Part shown: positions 26,402 to 34,441 of the stretch, in pieces | How positions within the stretch are numbered: the stretch's first letter is position 1 | Layout: every line of letters starts with the position of its first letter | Assembly (NCBI GenBank): GCA_964529325.1 | Contig: CAZGWH010000020.1 | Location: 1-34,542, forward strand | DNA length: 34,542 nucleotides | Source of the DNA: GCA-2689995 sp964529325 | GTDB taxonomy: Bacteria; Fidelibacterota; Marinisomatia; SCGC-AAA003-L08; GCA-2689995 | Direction: 5' to 3' | Position numbers and translations under genes: made by a program | Notes under the pieces: generated by a model | Seen by the model: only the letters and a program-made list of their open reading frames with translations | The model's database searches: none | Told to the model about the DNA's origin: nothing

Positions 26402-27166
26402 TTGATTTTTACCCAATTAATTAATTCAAATTTAAAAACTCAATTTATTGGAAGAGAAATAGAATATTATTCCAACTCCAATTCAACAAATGAAGACATT
26501 TGGGAAAAAGTATCTAAAGATAAAGCGAATAATGGCTTTCTTGTAATTACAGATAATCAACTAAAAGGTAAAGGACGGCGAGAAAATAAATGGCTTTCTT
26601 CACCGAATAATAATTTATCATTTTCATTTTTGCTCCTACCTAATATAAAAAGCGGTAAATTAGGTTTACTATCACTTCTTTCTGGAGTTGGTATATGCGA
26701 GGGTATAGAACAATCTTGCGGAATTGAATGTAAATTAAAATGGCCGAATGATATTCTAATAAAGAATAAAAAAGTGGGTGGTATTTTAATTGAAACTAAA
26801 GAAATAATTAATAAGATTTATGTTTGTATTGGGATTGGAATAAATGTGAATGATGATTTAATATATTTTCCAACTGAGGTCAGGAATTCCTCAACATCCT
26901 TATTAATTGAAACCCATCAACTTATTCAGAGAGAACTACTTTTAGCATCTATTTTAAATTCAATTGAGAATTTATATTTGAACGATTTAGATAATATCTG
27001 TAAAAAATGGATGAATTCTTGTACGCATATCAATTCAATTGTTTCATTTAACTTTGGTGGTAAAATAATAACAGGAAAATTCTTAGGTATTAGTTCAAAT
27101 GGATATGCTAAAATTGAATATAATGGAAAAATTAAAATTTTTCCAGGAGGAGAATTAATACTTTAA
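26402..27166 (+). CDS. birA: Biotin-[acetyl-CoA-carboxylase] ligase, monofunctional (no HTH domain)
   Basis: Attaches biotin to carrier domains of carboxylases through biotinyl-AMP. Visible motifs: KGKGRRENKWLS (55-66, the GRGRxxR-type adenylate loop), KWPND (113-117), KVGGILIE (124-131) and GIGINVN (144-150), followed by a small SH3-like C-domain ending 'FPGGELIL'. It starts at residue 1 of the catalytic domain, so there is no DNA-binding repressor part. The start must be the TTG directly after the TAA of the mutase gene: that stop is in the same frame, and the first in-frame ATG comes only about 200 codons later. It is therefore probably translated by coupling to mcmA. Its stop overlaps the coaX start by 1 bp. 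A link to biotin-dependent propionyl-CoA carboxylase, which makes the mutase substrate, is an inference. Confidence 0.93.
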   Translation: MIFTQLINSNLKTQFIGREIEYYSNSNSTNEDIWEKVSKDKANNGFLVITDNQLKGKGRRENKWLSSPNNNLSFSFLLLPNIKSGKLGLLSLLSGVGICEGIEQSCGIECKLKWPNDILIKNKKVGGILIETKEIINKIYVCIGIGINVNDDLIYFPTEVRNSSTSLLIETHQLIQRELLLASILNSIENLYLNDLDNICKKWMNSCTHINSIVSFNFGGKIITGKFLGISSNGYAKIEYNGKIKIFPGGELIL

Positions 27167-27909
27167 TGCTAATTGCAATAGATATTGGAAATACAAATGT
27201 AACGATTGGTTGTTTTAAGACGGAAAATTTACGATCTATATATAGAATTGAATCAAATACTTCTGCAAATTTTGGGCTTTCAAATTTAGAATTAAAACAT
27301 GTTACCGATATTATAATTAGTTCTGTTGTTCCAAAACAAACTGAAGATTATACAAAGCAGAGTAAAAACTTATATAATATCACTCCCTTTATTATTAAAC
27401 ACGATAATATTGATGGTTTAATTTTAGAAGTAGATGAACCTAATTCCGTTGGGGCTGACCGTATTTGTAATGTAATTGGTGCAAACAAACATTTTAACTC
27501 ACCTTGTATAATTGTTGATTTTGGAACCGCAACGACTTATGATGTAGTGGATGAGAGAGGAGCATTTATTGGTGGTGCAATTGCTCCAGGAATAGATGTA
27601 TCAGCTAATTATTTATATCAAAAAGCTGCATTACTTAGAGACACTGCCTTTCAATTTCCGGAATTTGCTGTAGGTAAAAATACTGAAACAAATCTTCAAT
27701 CTGGAATTATGTTTGGTGCTGTTGATGAAGTTGAGGGTATGATAAAGCGAATTAAAAATGAAATGAAATGGGTAGCATGTGATGTTATTTTAACGGGCGG
27801 TTTTAGTACTATTATTTCGTCAGGTATTTCATTTACACACCATGTTGAACCTAATTTAACTTTAATAGGTATGGAAACAATTAATAGAAAATTAATTAAA
27901 AGGAATTAA
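27166..27909 (+). CDS. coaX: Type III pantothenate kinase
   Basis: Catalyses ATP-dependent phosphorylation of pantothenate, the first step of CoA synthesis, in the cytoplasm. The ASKHA-fold signatures are all present: DIGNTN (6-11), GADR (96-99), DFGTATT (118-124), GGAIAPG (136-142) and 'GKNTETNLQSG' (170-180). The length of 247 residues is usual for CoaX. ATG 27166 shares one base with the birA stop (TAATG), so translation is probably coupled. birA-coaX adjacency is common in bacteria. The gene ends 17 bp from the convergent GMP reductase gene with no hairpin between them. Confidence 0.96.
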   Translation: MLIAIDIGNTNVTIGCFKTENLRSIYRIESNTSANFGLSNLELKHVTDIIISSVVPKQTEDYTKQSKNLYNITPFIIKHDNIDGLILEVDEPNSVGADRICNVIGANKHFNSPCIIVDFGTATTYDVVDERGAFIGGAIAPGIDVSANYLYQKAALLRDTAFQFPEFAVGKNTETNLQSGIMFGAVDEVEGMIKRIKNEMKWVACDVILTGGFSTIISSGISFTHHVEPNLTLIGMETINRKLIKRN

Positions 27910-27926
27910 TTTCGTTCGTTTATTGA

Positions 27927-28937
27927 TTATGTTGTCCATTTAACTTTTTTATGATACTCTTCTAAATTTTTTGCTCCAGCATAACTAAAAGCACTACAAA
28001 TGCCATCATGAATATCCTTAATTGCATATTTAACAGCTCCTTTATATGGTATTTCCATACTTACCCCTTCTGTATGATTACCAATATTTCCGGTGTTTAG
28101 TTTAGATTCAAAAGAAGCACTGCCCATATAGCTTTTATAGAAGGTTTCATTTGGATAATTTCCTCTTCGTAATTTTGGTCCTGGACTTTCTTTTGTTCCA
28201 GCAAATAAACTGCCTGTCATAATTGCATCAGCACCTCCAGCTAATGCCTTTGCAATATCTCCCACAGTTGAAATACCACCATCAGCAATTATTTTCACAT
28301 TATTCTTATCTTTTTTTTCTGCACAATTTAGGACTGCTGAAAACTGTGGAATACCATATCCTGTCATAATTCGAGTTGTACAAGCTGAACCAGGGCCAAT
28401 TCCTACTTTTAATATATTTGCTCCCCATTCAGACAATTCTTTCACTGCTTCTGATGTGCAAACATTTCCAGCAATAATGTCCACTTGATTATTTAGTTTA
28501 TATTTTTTTAACCAATTTTTTACATGAATAATTTGATTTTTCATTTTAATATGATGCCCATGAGCAATATCAATTGTTATACTTCTTAGAAAAGGTTTTA
28601 ATTCACCATGTTCAAAATTTTTCAATTGATCAAGATTATTTACACCAATAGAAATATCAATTGGGCAATTGTTTGATAATATAAATTGACAATCATTATT
28701 GAACTCCTTTAGGGATTGTTGGAACCGATGTAAAATTCCCATTGCACCAAGTTTATATAATGTTGATGCCATTTCAGCACCCGTTACTGTTTTCATATTT
28801 GCAGCAATTACAGGCATTTTAATTGTATGAAATTTAGGGTGTTTAAAAAGTTCTACAGATAAGTTTACATTACTTCGGCTTTCAAGTATAGAATACGTTG
28901 GTATAAGGAAAACATCATTATAGTTTAGTGATTTCAA
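27927..28937 (-). CDS. guaC: GMP reductase-like enzyme of the IMPDH/GMPR family
   Basis: 336 residues without CBS domains. The catalytic loop GIGPGSACTTR (179-189) has Cys186 and Thr188, at the same numbers as in E. coli GuaC as I recall it. Other motifs: PVIAANMKTV (42-51), IADGGIS (217-223), GGADAIMTGSLFAG (234-247), a flap ending in E290-G291, and 'YKGAVKYAIKDIHDGICSAF'. The Arg-Tyr pair expected in the flap of IMP dehydrogenases is missing, which favours GMP to IMP reduction over IMP oxidation. Residue 185 is Ala, where Val or Ile is usual. It begins 83 bp after the stop of the prenyltransferase gene on the same strand. The alternative is a short IMP dehydrogenase. Confidence 0.82.
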   Translation of the reverse strand: MKSLNYNDVFLIPTYSILESRSNVNLSVELFKHPKFHTIKMPVIAANMKTVTGAEMASTLYKLGAMGILHRFQQSLKEFNNDCQFILSNNCPIDISIGVNNLDQLKNFEHGELKPFLRSITIDIAHGHHIKMKNQIIHVKNWLKKYKLNNQVDIIAGNVCTSEAVKELSEWGANILKVGIGPGSACTTRIMTGYGIPQFSAVLNCAEKKDKNNVKIIADGGISTVGDIAKALAGGADAIMTGSLFAGTKESPGPKLRRGNYPNETFYKSYMGSASFESKLNTGNIGNHTEGVSMEIPYKGAVKYAIKDIHDGICSAFSYAGAKNLEEYHKKVKWTT

Positions 28938-29020
28938 TTAATTGTCCTATTTTTATTTACTTTTTATTAATTGCAGAAGATTAAAATTAACAATATTAAA
29001 TGATTATTAATATTATAATT

Positions 29021-29854
29021 TTAAAATCCAAAAGTAATAATTACTCCCAATCCAATTATGGTTGCAATTTTTAATAATGTAGAAATTGTTGAATAATCAT
29101 TTGATTTAACCCTAAATAATAAATACAGAATATAGAATATTAGAGGAGTAAATAGTCCCCAAAATAAAACAATATAATATGGATTCAATTCTATAAATAA
29201 AGGTATAAACCCTGCCCACCCTAATAATAAAAGTGTCAAAATTAAAAATAATATTTTACTTTTTTTAATCCCAAAATAAACTGGGAAAGTATAGATTTTA
29301 AATTTATAATCACCGGTGTAATCTTCAATATCTTTTATTAATTCTCTTAAAATTGTTAAATGAGTAGCGAGTAATGCTGGAATCCAAAGTAATTCAATTT
29401 TATGTGTTAGTGATGCTTCTGTAAATAAAAAAACAAGCCCAAGAGTAATTCCAATTAAAATATTTCCAATTAATGGTATCGATTTAAAAATTGGTGTGTA
29501 AGTAATTATGATGGGTAAAATAATAAAATAAACTAATCGTGAGCTAATAACATTGAGTTGTGAAGTTAAACATATTGAAATAAATAAAACTATAACCGCA
29601 AAAATAAATGCTTTATTTACTGAAATTCCACCTGTAATTAATGGCTTTTGAGGGCAGTTTAATTTGTCAGTTTGAATATCAAAAATATCATTTAAAACAT
29701 TTGAGAAAATTGTAAATCCAGAAACGGTTAGGCATGTTATAATGACATCATAAGAATTTAGCTCCTGTTTTAAAATAAATGCAGAAATTATGACCGTAAT
29801 AATGGAGAGCAAAACATTAATAGGTCGAGCCATTTTCATCATTGAAATATTCAT
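29021..29854 (-). CDS. UbiA-family prenyltransferase, resembling geranylgeranylglycerol-phosphate geranylgeranyltransferase
   Basis: 277 residues with about eight or nine hydrophobic membrane segments and the two Asp-rich prenyl-diphosphate sites of the UbiA family: NDIFDIQTD (55-63), followed by 'QKPLITGGIS', and DIEDYTGD (175-182). The 'ARPINVLLS' N-terminus and the 'KPLITGGIS' stretch after the first site resemble the archaeal ether-lipid enzyme DGGGP synthase more than UbiA or MenA. The substrate cannot be fixed from sequence; a quinone or other isoprenoid pathway remains possible. The start overlaps the prmC stop by four bases (ATGA), so the genes are translationally coupled. Membrane protein. 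Confidence 0.85.
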   Translation of the reverse strand: MNISMMKMARPINVLLSIITVIISAFILKQELNSYDVIITCLTVSGFTIFSNVLNDIFDIQTDKLNCPQKPLITGGISVNKAFIFAVIVLFISICLTSQLNVISSRLVYFIILPIIITYTPIFKSIPLIGNILIGITLGLVFLFTEASLTHKIELLWIPALLATHLTILRELIKDIEDYTGDYKFKIYTFPVYFGIKKSKILFLILTLLLLGWAGFIPLFIELNPYYIVLFWGLFTPLIFYILYLLFRVKSNDYSTISTLLKIATIIGLGVIITFGF

Positions 29855-30708
29855 TTTGGAGTTATTTCTAAGAATCTATTGTCTCCATTTTGGTCATTAT
29901 GAATAATAACTACATAATTTTGATCTAAAAAAATCTGCTTAACTTGTATAATTTGGTTTTTACCACCAGTTTCTAAAAGAATAAAGCCATTTGGATTTAA
30001 TAATTTTTTTCCATCAATTGCAATTTTTCTATAAAAAGAGAGCCCATCTGAAAAATCGGTGAGTGCTATTTCAGGCTCAAATTTTACTACACCATCCTTG
30101 AGAGATTTCATTTCATCAGGTGATATATATGGGGGGTTAGAGACTATACAGTCAAATGTTTGATTAATAGTTTCATTTAGAAAATCTATTTGTTTTAATT
30201 CTAAATTTTTAATTTGAAATTTTTGTTTATTTTGATGTGCAATAATTAATGATTCGCGAGAAATATCAATTGCTACCCCTGAATTATATATATTTTCTTT
30301 TAAAAGAGAAATAGCGATACAACCTGAGCCTGTTCCAATATCTAAAAAATCACCACTTTCTGATTTTTGTTTAATAATTTCTATTAATGTTTCAGTTTCA
30401 GGTCTTGGAATAAGTACAAATTTATTTACAATAAAATCTCTTCCATAAAATGGAGCTTTTTCTAAAATATATTGAAACGGTTCATGAGTTTTTCGCCTGG
30501 TAATGAATTTTCTGATTTTGTCTAATTCTAATTGATGTAATTGTTCTTCAAATCGAACATATAAATCAATCCGATTACATTTTAATAAGTCACTTAAAAA
30601 CCATTCTAATTCAAGTTTGGCATTCGTTATACCATGTTTTGTGAGATAATCTTTTCCCCAATTGATTATATCGAGGATTGTCCAGACCTGTTTTGCTTTT
30701 GAGGTCAT
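29851..30708 (-). CDS. prmC: Release factor glutamine methyltransferase PrmC
   Basis: Uses S-adenosylmethionine to N5-methylate the Gln of the GGQ motif in release factors. Visible motifs: EPFQYI (76-81), PRPETE (101-106), the SAM-binding DIGTGSGCIA (123-132) and the catalytic NPPYI (191-195). The length of 285 residues is usual, with the N-terminal helical release-factor-binding domain intact. Its substrate RF1 is encoded 12 bp upstream on the same strand, and the downstream prenyltransferase gene overlaps its stop by 4 bp. Confidence 0.97.
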   Translation of the reverse strand: MTSKAKQVWTILDIINWGKDYLTKHGITNAKLELEWFLSDLLKCNRIDLYVRFEEQLHQLELDKIRKFITRRKTHEPFQYILEKAPFYGRDFIVNKFVLIPRPETETLIEIIKQKSESGDFLDIGTGSGCIAISLLKENIYNSGVAIDISRESLIIAHQNKQKFQIKNLELKQIDFLNETINQTFDCIVSNPPYISPDEMKSLKDGVVKFEPEIALTDFSDGLSFYRKIAIDGKKLLNPNGFILLETGGKNQIIQVKQIFLDQNYVVIIHNDQNGDNRFLEITPK

Positions 30709-30720
30709 GGTCGAGAGTTA

Positions 30721-31782
30721 TTAGACTTCAGCGAGTTGGCTTTTACGCTCTTCCATTTTAAGAGCTTCAATAGTTTCTGTTAAATCACCATCAAGAATTT
30801 CATCTAATTTATAAAGAGTAAGATTTATTCGGTGGTCCGTAACTCGTCCTTGTGGGAAGTTATAGGTACGAATTTTTGCACTTCTATCACCTGTGGAAAC
30901 CATTGATTTTCTTTCAGATGCTCTAATAGAATTAATTTCTTGTTGTTTTACTTCATATAGACGAGTTCTTAATACTTTTAGTGCTTTATCTTTATTTTTA
31001 TGTTGAGATGATTCATCTTGACAAGTTACAACTAATCCAGATGGAATATGAGTAATTCGAATAGCGGATTCGGTTTTATTAACATGTTGACCACCAGCAC
31101 CAGATGCACGGTATGTATCAATTCTTAAATCAGTATCATTAATTTGAATATCAACATCTACTGCTTCGGGTAATACTGCAACTGTCGCAGCTGAAGTATG
31201 GAGCCTTCCACTTGACTCTGTTGCTGGAACGCGTTGAACACGATGGACACCACTTTCAAATTTAAGTTCTCCGTATGCACCCTTGCCTGTAATTCCGACA
31301 ACCGCTTCTTTTAATCCACCTGTTTCAGAATCACTTAAATTTAAAATTTCAATTGTCCAATTTTGTCGTTCAGCATAACGCATATACATACGATAAAGAT
31401 CTCCTGCAAAAAGAGCAGCCTCTTCACCGCCAGTACCTGATCTAATTTCAAGAATAGTGTTTTTATCATCATCAGGATTTTTTGGAATTAACATTATTTT
31501 TAACATTTCTTCCATTTCAAAAATTTCTTTTTTTAATCCATCGATTTCATCTTGAACAAGTTCTTTTAATTCTAAATCATCTCCATTTAAAATTTCACCA
31601 TATTCAATTAATTGGTTATGTTTTTGAATATAGTTCTTTGCATTAGAGTGAAGCTCTGTTAAATCACTATGTTCTTTAGATAGATCTTTATATCGTTCAA
31701 TATTAGAAACTACATTAGGATTACTTAGCTCTTTAGTAATTTCATCATATTTTTGAACAATACTATTTAATTTATTAATCAT
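30721..31782 (-). CDS. prfA: Peptide chain release factor 1
   Basis: Terminates translation at UAA and UAG. The tripeptide anticodon P-A-T lies at 186-188 (RVQRVPATESSG), which identifies RF1 rather than RF2 (SPF). The peptidyl-tRNA hydrolysis motif GAGGQHVNKTES has GGQ at 230-232. The length of 353 residues fits the family. No clear Shine-Dalgarno sequence precedes the ATG; the gene lies about 20 bp after rpmE and 12 bp before prmC. Confidence 0.98.
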   Translation of the reverse strand: MINKLNSIVQKYDEITKELSNPNVVSNIERYKDLSKEHSDLTELHSNAKNYIQKHNQLIEYGEILNGDDLELKELVQDEIDGLKKEIFEMEEMLKIMLIPKNPDDDKNTILEIRSGTGGEEAALFAGDLYRMYMRYAERQNWTIEILNLSDSETGGLKEAVVGITGKGAYGELKFESGVHRVQRVPATESSGRLHTSAATVAVLPEAVDVDIQINDTDLRIDTYRASGAGGQHVNKTESAIRITHIPSGLVVTCQDESSQHKNKDKALKVLRTRLYEVKQQEINSIRASERKSMVSTGDRSAKIRTYNFPQGRVTDHRINLTLYKLDEILDGDLTETIEALKMEERKSQLAEV

Positions 31783-31802
31783 TTGCTTCGATTAATATAA
31801 GA

Positions 31803-32021
31803 TTAATTTTTAAGATCTGCCTCAGAAAGATTATATTTTTTCATATATTTTTCAATACGACCAGCAGTATCAATTAAATTTTGTTTTCCAGTAAAAAACG
31901 GATGACATGCATTACAAATTTCTACATTAATTCCATCAACAGTCATTCGTGTTTCGAATGAACTTCCACATGCACAATGAACAGTGCCCATTTTATATTC
32001 GGGGTGTATTCCCTTTTTCAT
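31803..32021 (-). CDS. rpmE: 50S ribosomal protein L31 (zinc-binding type)
   Basis: 72 residues starting MKKGIHPEY. Cys16 and Cys18 (HCACGSSF) plus Cys36 and Cys39 (CNACHPFFTG) form the zinc site of the C+ form, and 'TGKQNLIDTAGRIEKY' is the family C-terminal pattern. AAAGGA at 32027-32032 lies 5 nt before the ATG and overlaps the stop of the aminotransferase gene. It heads the rpmE-prfA-prmC set. Confidence 0.98.
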   Translation of the reverse strand: MKKGIHPEYKMGTVHCACGSSFETRMTVDGINVEICNACHPFFTGKQNLIDTAGRIEKYMKKYNLSEADLKN

Positions 32022-32031
32022 AATTATCCTT

Positions 32032-33216
32032 TTAATTAATTTTATTTAGTACATTCTCAAGTGCATCCATTGCATCATTTATATTTTGATCAGATGCTGC
32101 ATATGAAAATCTAATATTGTTTGGTGATCCAAATCCATCTCCAGGGACGGATACCACCTGTTTGTTTTCTAATAAATACATTGCAATATCTGTGGCAGTA
32201 TTTATAGGTTTTCCATCTAAAAATTTTCCAATAAAGTGAGTAAAATCTGGAAATACATAAAATGCTCCCCCTGGCATAGCACAATTTACTCCATTTAGTG
32301 ACTTCAACCGCTCCATTATTAATGTTCGCCTTGATTTGAAGACTTCTCTCATTTTAGGAATGGCTTTCTGGCTTCCTGTTAGTGCCTCAACAGCTGCTAT
32401 TTGTGCAATTGAATTTGGGCAGGAAGTACTTTGTCCTTGAAGCTTACTCATTGCTTTTATAACTTTGGAATTACCAGCCGTGTATCCAATTCTCCAGCCT
32501 GTCATTGCATAGGTTTTTGAACAACTTTGAAAAGTTAAAATCTTTTCATTATCATTTGTTAATGTTGCAATACTTTTAAATTCAACATCATAAGTTAATT
32601 GCTCATAACATTCATCGGAAAACACCCATAAGTTATGTTTTTTTGCAATTTCTAATGTTTGTTTTACAGCATCATCACTCCAAACACCACCGGTTGGATT
32701 TGATGGTGAGTTTATTATAATACCTTTTGTATTTGGATTAATTGAGTTAATTAAATCTTCAAAATCAGGTTCAAATTGACTCTCAGGATTCGTATTCACA
32801 AATACTGGTTTTGCGCCAGTAACAGAAACAAAATCAGGAAATGAAACCCAATATGGTTTAAAAATTATTACCTCATCCCCTGATTGAAAAAGTACTTGAC
32901 ATGCATTATATAGAGAATGTTTTCCACCACAAGAGATAATAACTTCTTCAGGTTTATAAAATAAGGAATTATCTCTCTCCATTTTTTCACAAGCAGCTTG
33001 TCGTAAAATGGGCATACCGGCACCAGGTGTATATCTAGTGTTACCATTGTTAATAGCATTAATTCCTGCATTGCGAATATTTTCAGGAGTATCAAAATCA
33101 GGCTCCCCAACACTTAAATTAATTACATTAAATCCTTTTGAACGAAGTTCACCTGCTTTACTTGTCATCTGTAAAGTTAGTGATGGTTGTATTCTATTTA
33201 TTCGGTCTGAAAACAT
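32032..33216 (-). CDS. aspC: Class I PLP aminotransferase, aspartate aminotransferase type
   Basis: 394 residues. Fold type I features: the PLP lysine K234 in SCSKTYAMTGWRIGY, N173 in SPSNPTGG, D201 in FSDECYE, and the carboxylate-binding Arg in 'NNIRFSYA'. The N-terminus 'LSVGEPDFDTPENI' and the whole layout match the thermophile/Bacillus-type (subgroup I-beta) aspartate aminotransferase. It transfers the amino group between aspartate and 2-oxoglutarate. Some members also use prephenate, which cannot be decided here. It lies 40 bp after queF and 10 bp before rpmE. Confidence 0.93.
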   Translation of the reverse strand: MFSDRINRIQPSLTLQMTSKAGELRSKGFNVINLSVGEPDFDTPENIRNAGINAINNGNTRYTPGAGMPILRQAACEKMERDNSLFYKPEEVIISCGGKHSLYNACQVLFQSGDEVIIFKPYWVSFPDFVSVTGAKPVFVNTNPESQFEPDFEDLINSINPNTKGIIINSPSNPTGGVWSDDAVKQTLEIAKKHNLWVFSDECYEQLTYDVEFKSIATLTNDNEKILTFQSCSKTYAMTGWRIGYTAGNSKVIKAMSKLQGQSTSCPNSIAQIAAVEALTGSQKAIPKMREVFKSRRTLIMERLKSLNGVNCAMPGGAFYVFPDFTHFIGKFLDGKPINTATDIAMYLLENKQVVSVPGDGFGSPNNIRFSYAASDQNINDAMDALENVLNKIN

Positions 33217-33256
33217 AAAATTTCTCTTAAAATCTAAGGGGGTATTTTACTAGGAT

Positions 33257-33649
33257 TTATTGTCCAGAATCAATGGTTTCTTGGTCTATTTCTGGCCATT
33301 TTGCTTTTATAACTGTTTTAATCCCACCTCTCGGGTGAAAATCTCCAATTACTGTTATTTTTTTTGGGTTACACGCTTTTTTAAAATCATCTAAAATTTG
33401 ATTTGTAACAAATTCATGAAAAATTCCTACATTTCGATATTGAACTATGTATAGCTTTAAAGATTTTAATTCAACTATACTTTTGTTAGGTATGTAATAA
33501 ATTTTAATAATAGCAAAATCGGGTAATCCTGTTTTAGGGCAAACACAATTAAATTCGGGTATTGAAATATTTATTTCATAATTTCTATCTGAATGATTAT
33601 TAGGTACAATTTCTAAATTTTTATACGATGGAAGGTTTTTGATTTTCAA
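33257..33649 (-). CDS. queF: NADPH-dependent preQ0 reductase QueF (type I)
   Basis: Reduces 7-cyano-7-deazaguanine to preQ1 in queuosine synthesis. The catalytic Cys37 and Asp44 lie in VCPKTGLPD; the QueF signature ELKSLKLY (60-67) and FHE (77-79) follow. 130 residues, the unimodular T-fold form. The start is TTG 33649: the protein has no internal Met, and AAAGGA sits 7 nt upstream. An intrinsic terminator of the preceding gene ends only about 20 bp before this start. No preQ1 riboswitch fits in that gap. Confidence 0.94.
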   Translation of the reverse strand: MKIKNLPSYKNLEIVPNNHSDRNYEINISIPEFNCVCPKTGLPDFAIIKIYYIPNKSIVELKSLKLYIVQYRNVGIFHEFVTNQILDDFKKACNPKKITVIGDFHPRGGIKTVIKAKWPEIDQETIDSGQ

Positions 33650-33656
33650 TTAAGGT

Positions 33657-33662
33657 TCCTTT
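33657..33662 (-). promoter_or_regulatory. Ribosome binding site fixing the TTG start of queF
   Basis: On the minus strand AAAGGA lies 7 nt before TTG 33649, supporting this non-ATG start. Confidence 0.7.
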
Positions 33663-33669
33663 GAAACAT

Positions 33670-33698
33670 AAAAAAAGGCATCAATTAATGATGCCTTT
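33670..33698 (-). terminator. Rho-independent terminator after the small exported protein gene
   Basis: On the minus strand AAAGGCATCA, loop TTAAT, TGATGCCTTT form a perfect 10-bp stem followed by a T run (A run at 33670-33676 on the plus strand). It lies 8 bases after the stop at 33707 and just upstream of queF. Confidence 0.88.
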
Positions 33699-33706
33699 AA
33701 TTTTAA

Positions 33707-33946
33707 TTATTTGCCTTGTTTAGGTGGTCTTACTTTTCGCCTTCTTTTATGGCGTCGTTTTTCAGTAGAAATATCATCTTTTTTCTTTAAAGATGTTATT
33801 TCACTTTTTCTTTTTAAATCTAATTGATTTTTTTGTGAAGTTAGTTTTATCAAGTTATCACCTGAAAAAACAACAGTATCTACTGAAGGTTTATTCCCAG
33901 CAAAAACAAAACATAAACTTAATAATATTATTGATAATTTTCTCAT
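33707..33946 (-). CDS. Small exported basic protein of unknown function
   Basis: 79 residues. I chose ATG 33946 because GGGAGG (33951-33956) lies 4 nt upstream and the protein then starts with a good signal peptide (MRKLSIILLSLCFVFA, cleavage before GNKPS). An upstream ATG at 33976 would add ten residues without an RBS. The mature part is short, with no cysteine, and ends in a strongly basic tail (EKRRHKRRRKVRPPKQGK). I do not recognise a family. The basic tail could bind nucleic acid, acidic surface polymer or acidic secreted proteins; this is speculation. It has its own terminator. Confidence 0.7.
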   Translation of the reverse strand: MRKLSIILLSLCFVFAGNKPSVDTVVFSGDNLIKLTSQKNQLDLKRKSEITSLKKKDDISTEKRRHKRRRKVRPPKQGK

Positions 33947-33950
33947 ATTG

Positions 33951-33956
33951 CCTCCC
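33951..33956 (-). promoter_or_regulatory. Strong ribosome binding site for the small exported protein
   Basis: GGGAGG on the minus strand, 4 nt before ATG 33946. It decides the start over the in-frame ATG at 33976. Confidence 0.75.
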
Positions 33957-33971
33957 ATTGCAATAAAACAA

Positions 33972-33991
33972 AGCATATTTAATTAAATGCT
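33972..33991 (-). terminator. Possible weak terminator after ssb
   Basis: The minus strand reads AGCATTTAATTAAATATGCT, an imperfect AT-rich hairpin with a 2-base bulge, then TTGTTTTATT. It lies about 45 bp after the ssb stop. Thermodynamically weak. Confidence 0.3.
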
Positions 33992-34036
33992 CCTATCAAA
34001 ATATACTAATAAGAGATAATATAATCCTAAAAAATA

Positions 34037-34441
34037 TTAAAAGGGTAATTCTTCTTCAGTTTCAACCGGTTCGGATACTTTATCTTCCACCTTTTCATTA
34101 TCTTGTTTCCATTCTAAAGGGGTAACTGAATCAGCTAATATTTCAGTTTTATAGTGGGTGACTTTATTTTTATCTTCCCATTTTTGAGTTCTTAACTTCC
34201 CTTCAATACATATTAATTGACCTTTTTTAACATATTCTGTAACAAAATCAGCCTGTTTCCCAAGGGAAACAATGTTATGCCACTCTGTGTGGTCTGTTTT
34301 ATTCCCATCTGAATTTGATTTTGTTTCATTGGTTGCAAGTGAATAATTGACAACTGAAAGACCTGAAGGAGTATATCTACCTTCGGGTGATTGACCAACT
34401 CTTCCTACTAATATTACTTTATTGACACTTCTTTTTTGCAT
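34037..34441 (-). CDS. ssb: Single-stranded DNA-binding protein
   Basis: 134 residues. OB-fold pattern VNKVILVGRVGQSPEGRYTP near the N-terminus, 'TEWHNIVSLGKQADF' and 'GQLICIEGKLRTQKWED' in the core, then a short acidic tail ending EEELPF, the partner-binding tip of bacterial SSBs. It coats single-stranded DNA in replication and repair. AGGA (34449-34452) lies 7 nt before the ATG. The gene following it on this strand has its own strong RBS. No rpsF or rpsR neighbour is in view. Confidence 0.97.
   Translation of the reverse strand: MQKRSVNKVILVGRVGQSPEGRYTPSGLSVVNYSLATNETKSNSDGNKTDHTEWHNIVSLGKQADFVTEYVKKGQLICIEGKLRTQKWEDKNKVTHYKTEILADSVTPLEWKQDNEKVEDKVSEPVETEEELPF

Noticed and set aside
27910..27926. 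Shared bidirectional terminator between the convergent coaX and GMP reductase genes
   Set aside because: The 17-bp gap holds no inverted repeat.
28992..29014. AATATTAA-(7)-TTAATATT inverted repeat between the prenyltransferase and GMP reductase genes
   Set aside because: An all-AT 8-bp stem without a following T run. Too weak to call a terminator.
33008..33253. Plus-strand 81-codon open frame over the aminotransferase start
   Set aside because: It overlaps the strongly supported aminotransferase gene, and its translation has no recognisable motif.
33650..33669. preQ1 riboswitch before queF
   Set aside because: Only about 20 bp separate the preceding terminator from the start, and no preQ1 aptamer hairpin with an A-rich tail is visible.
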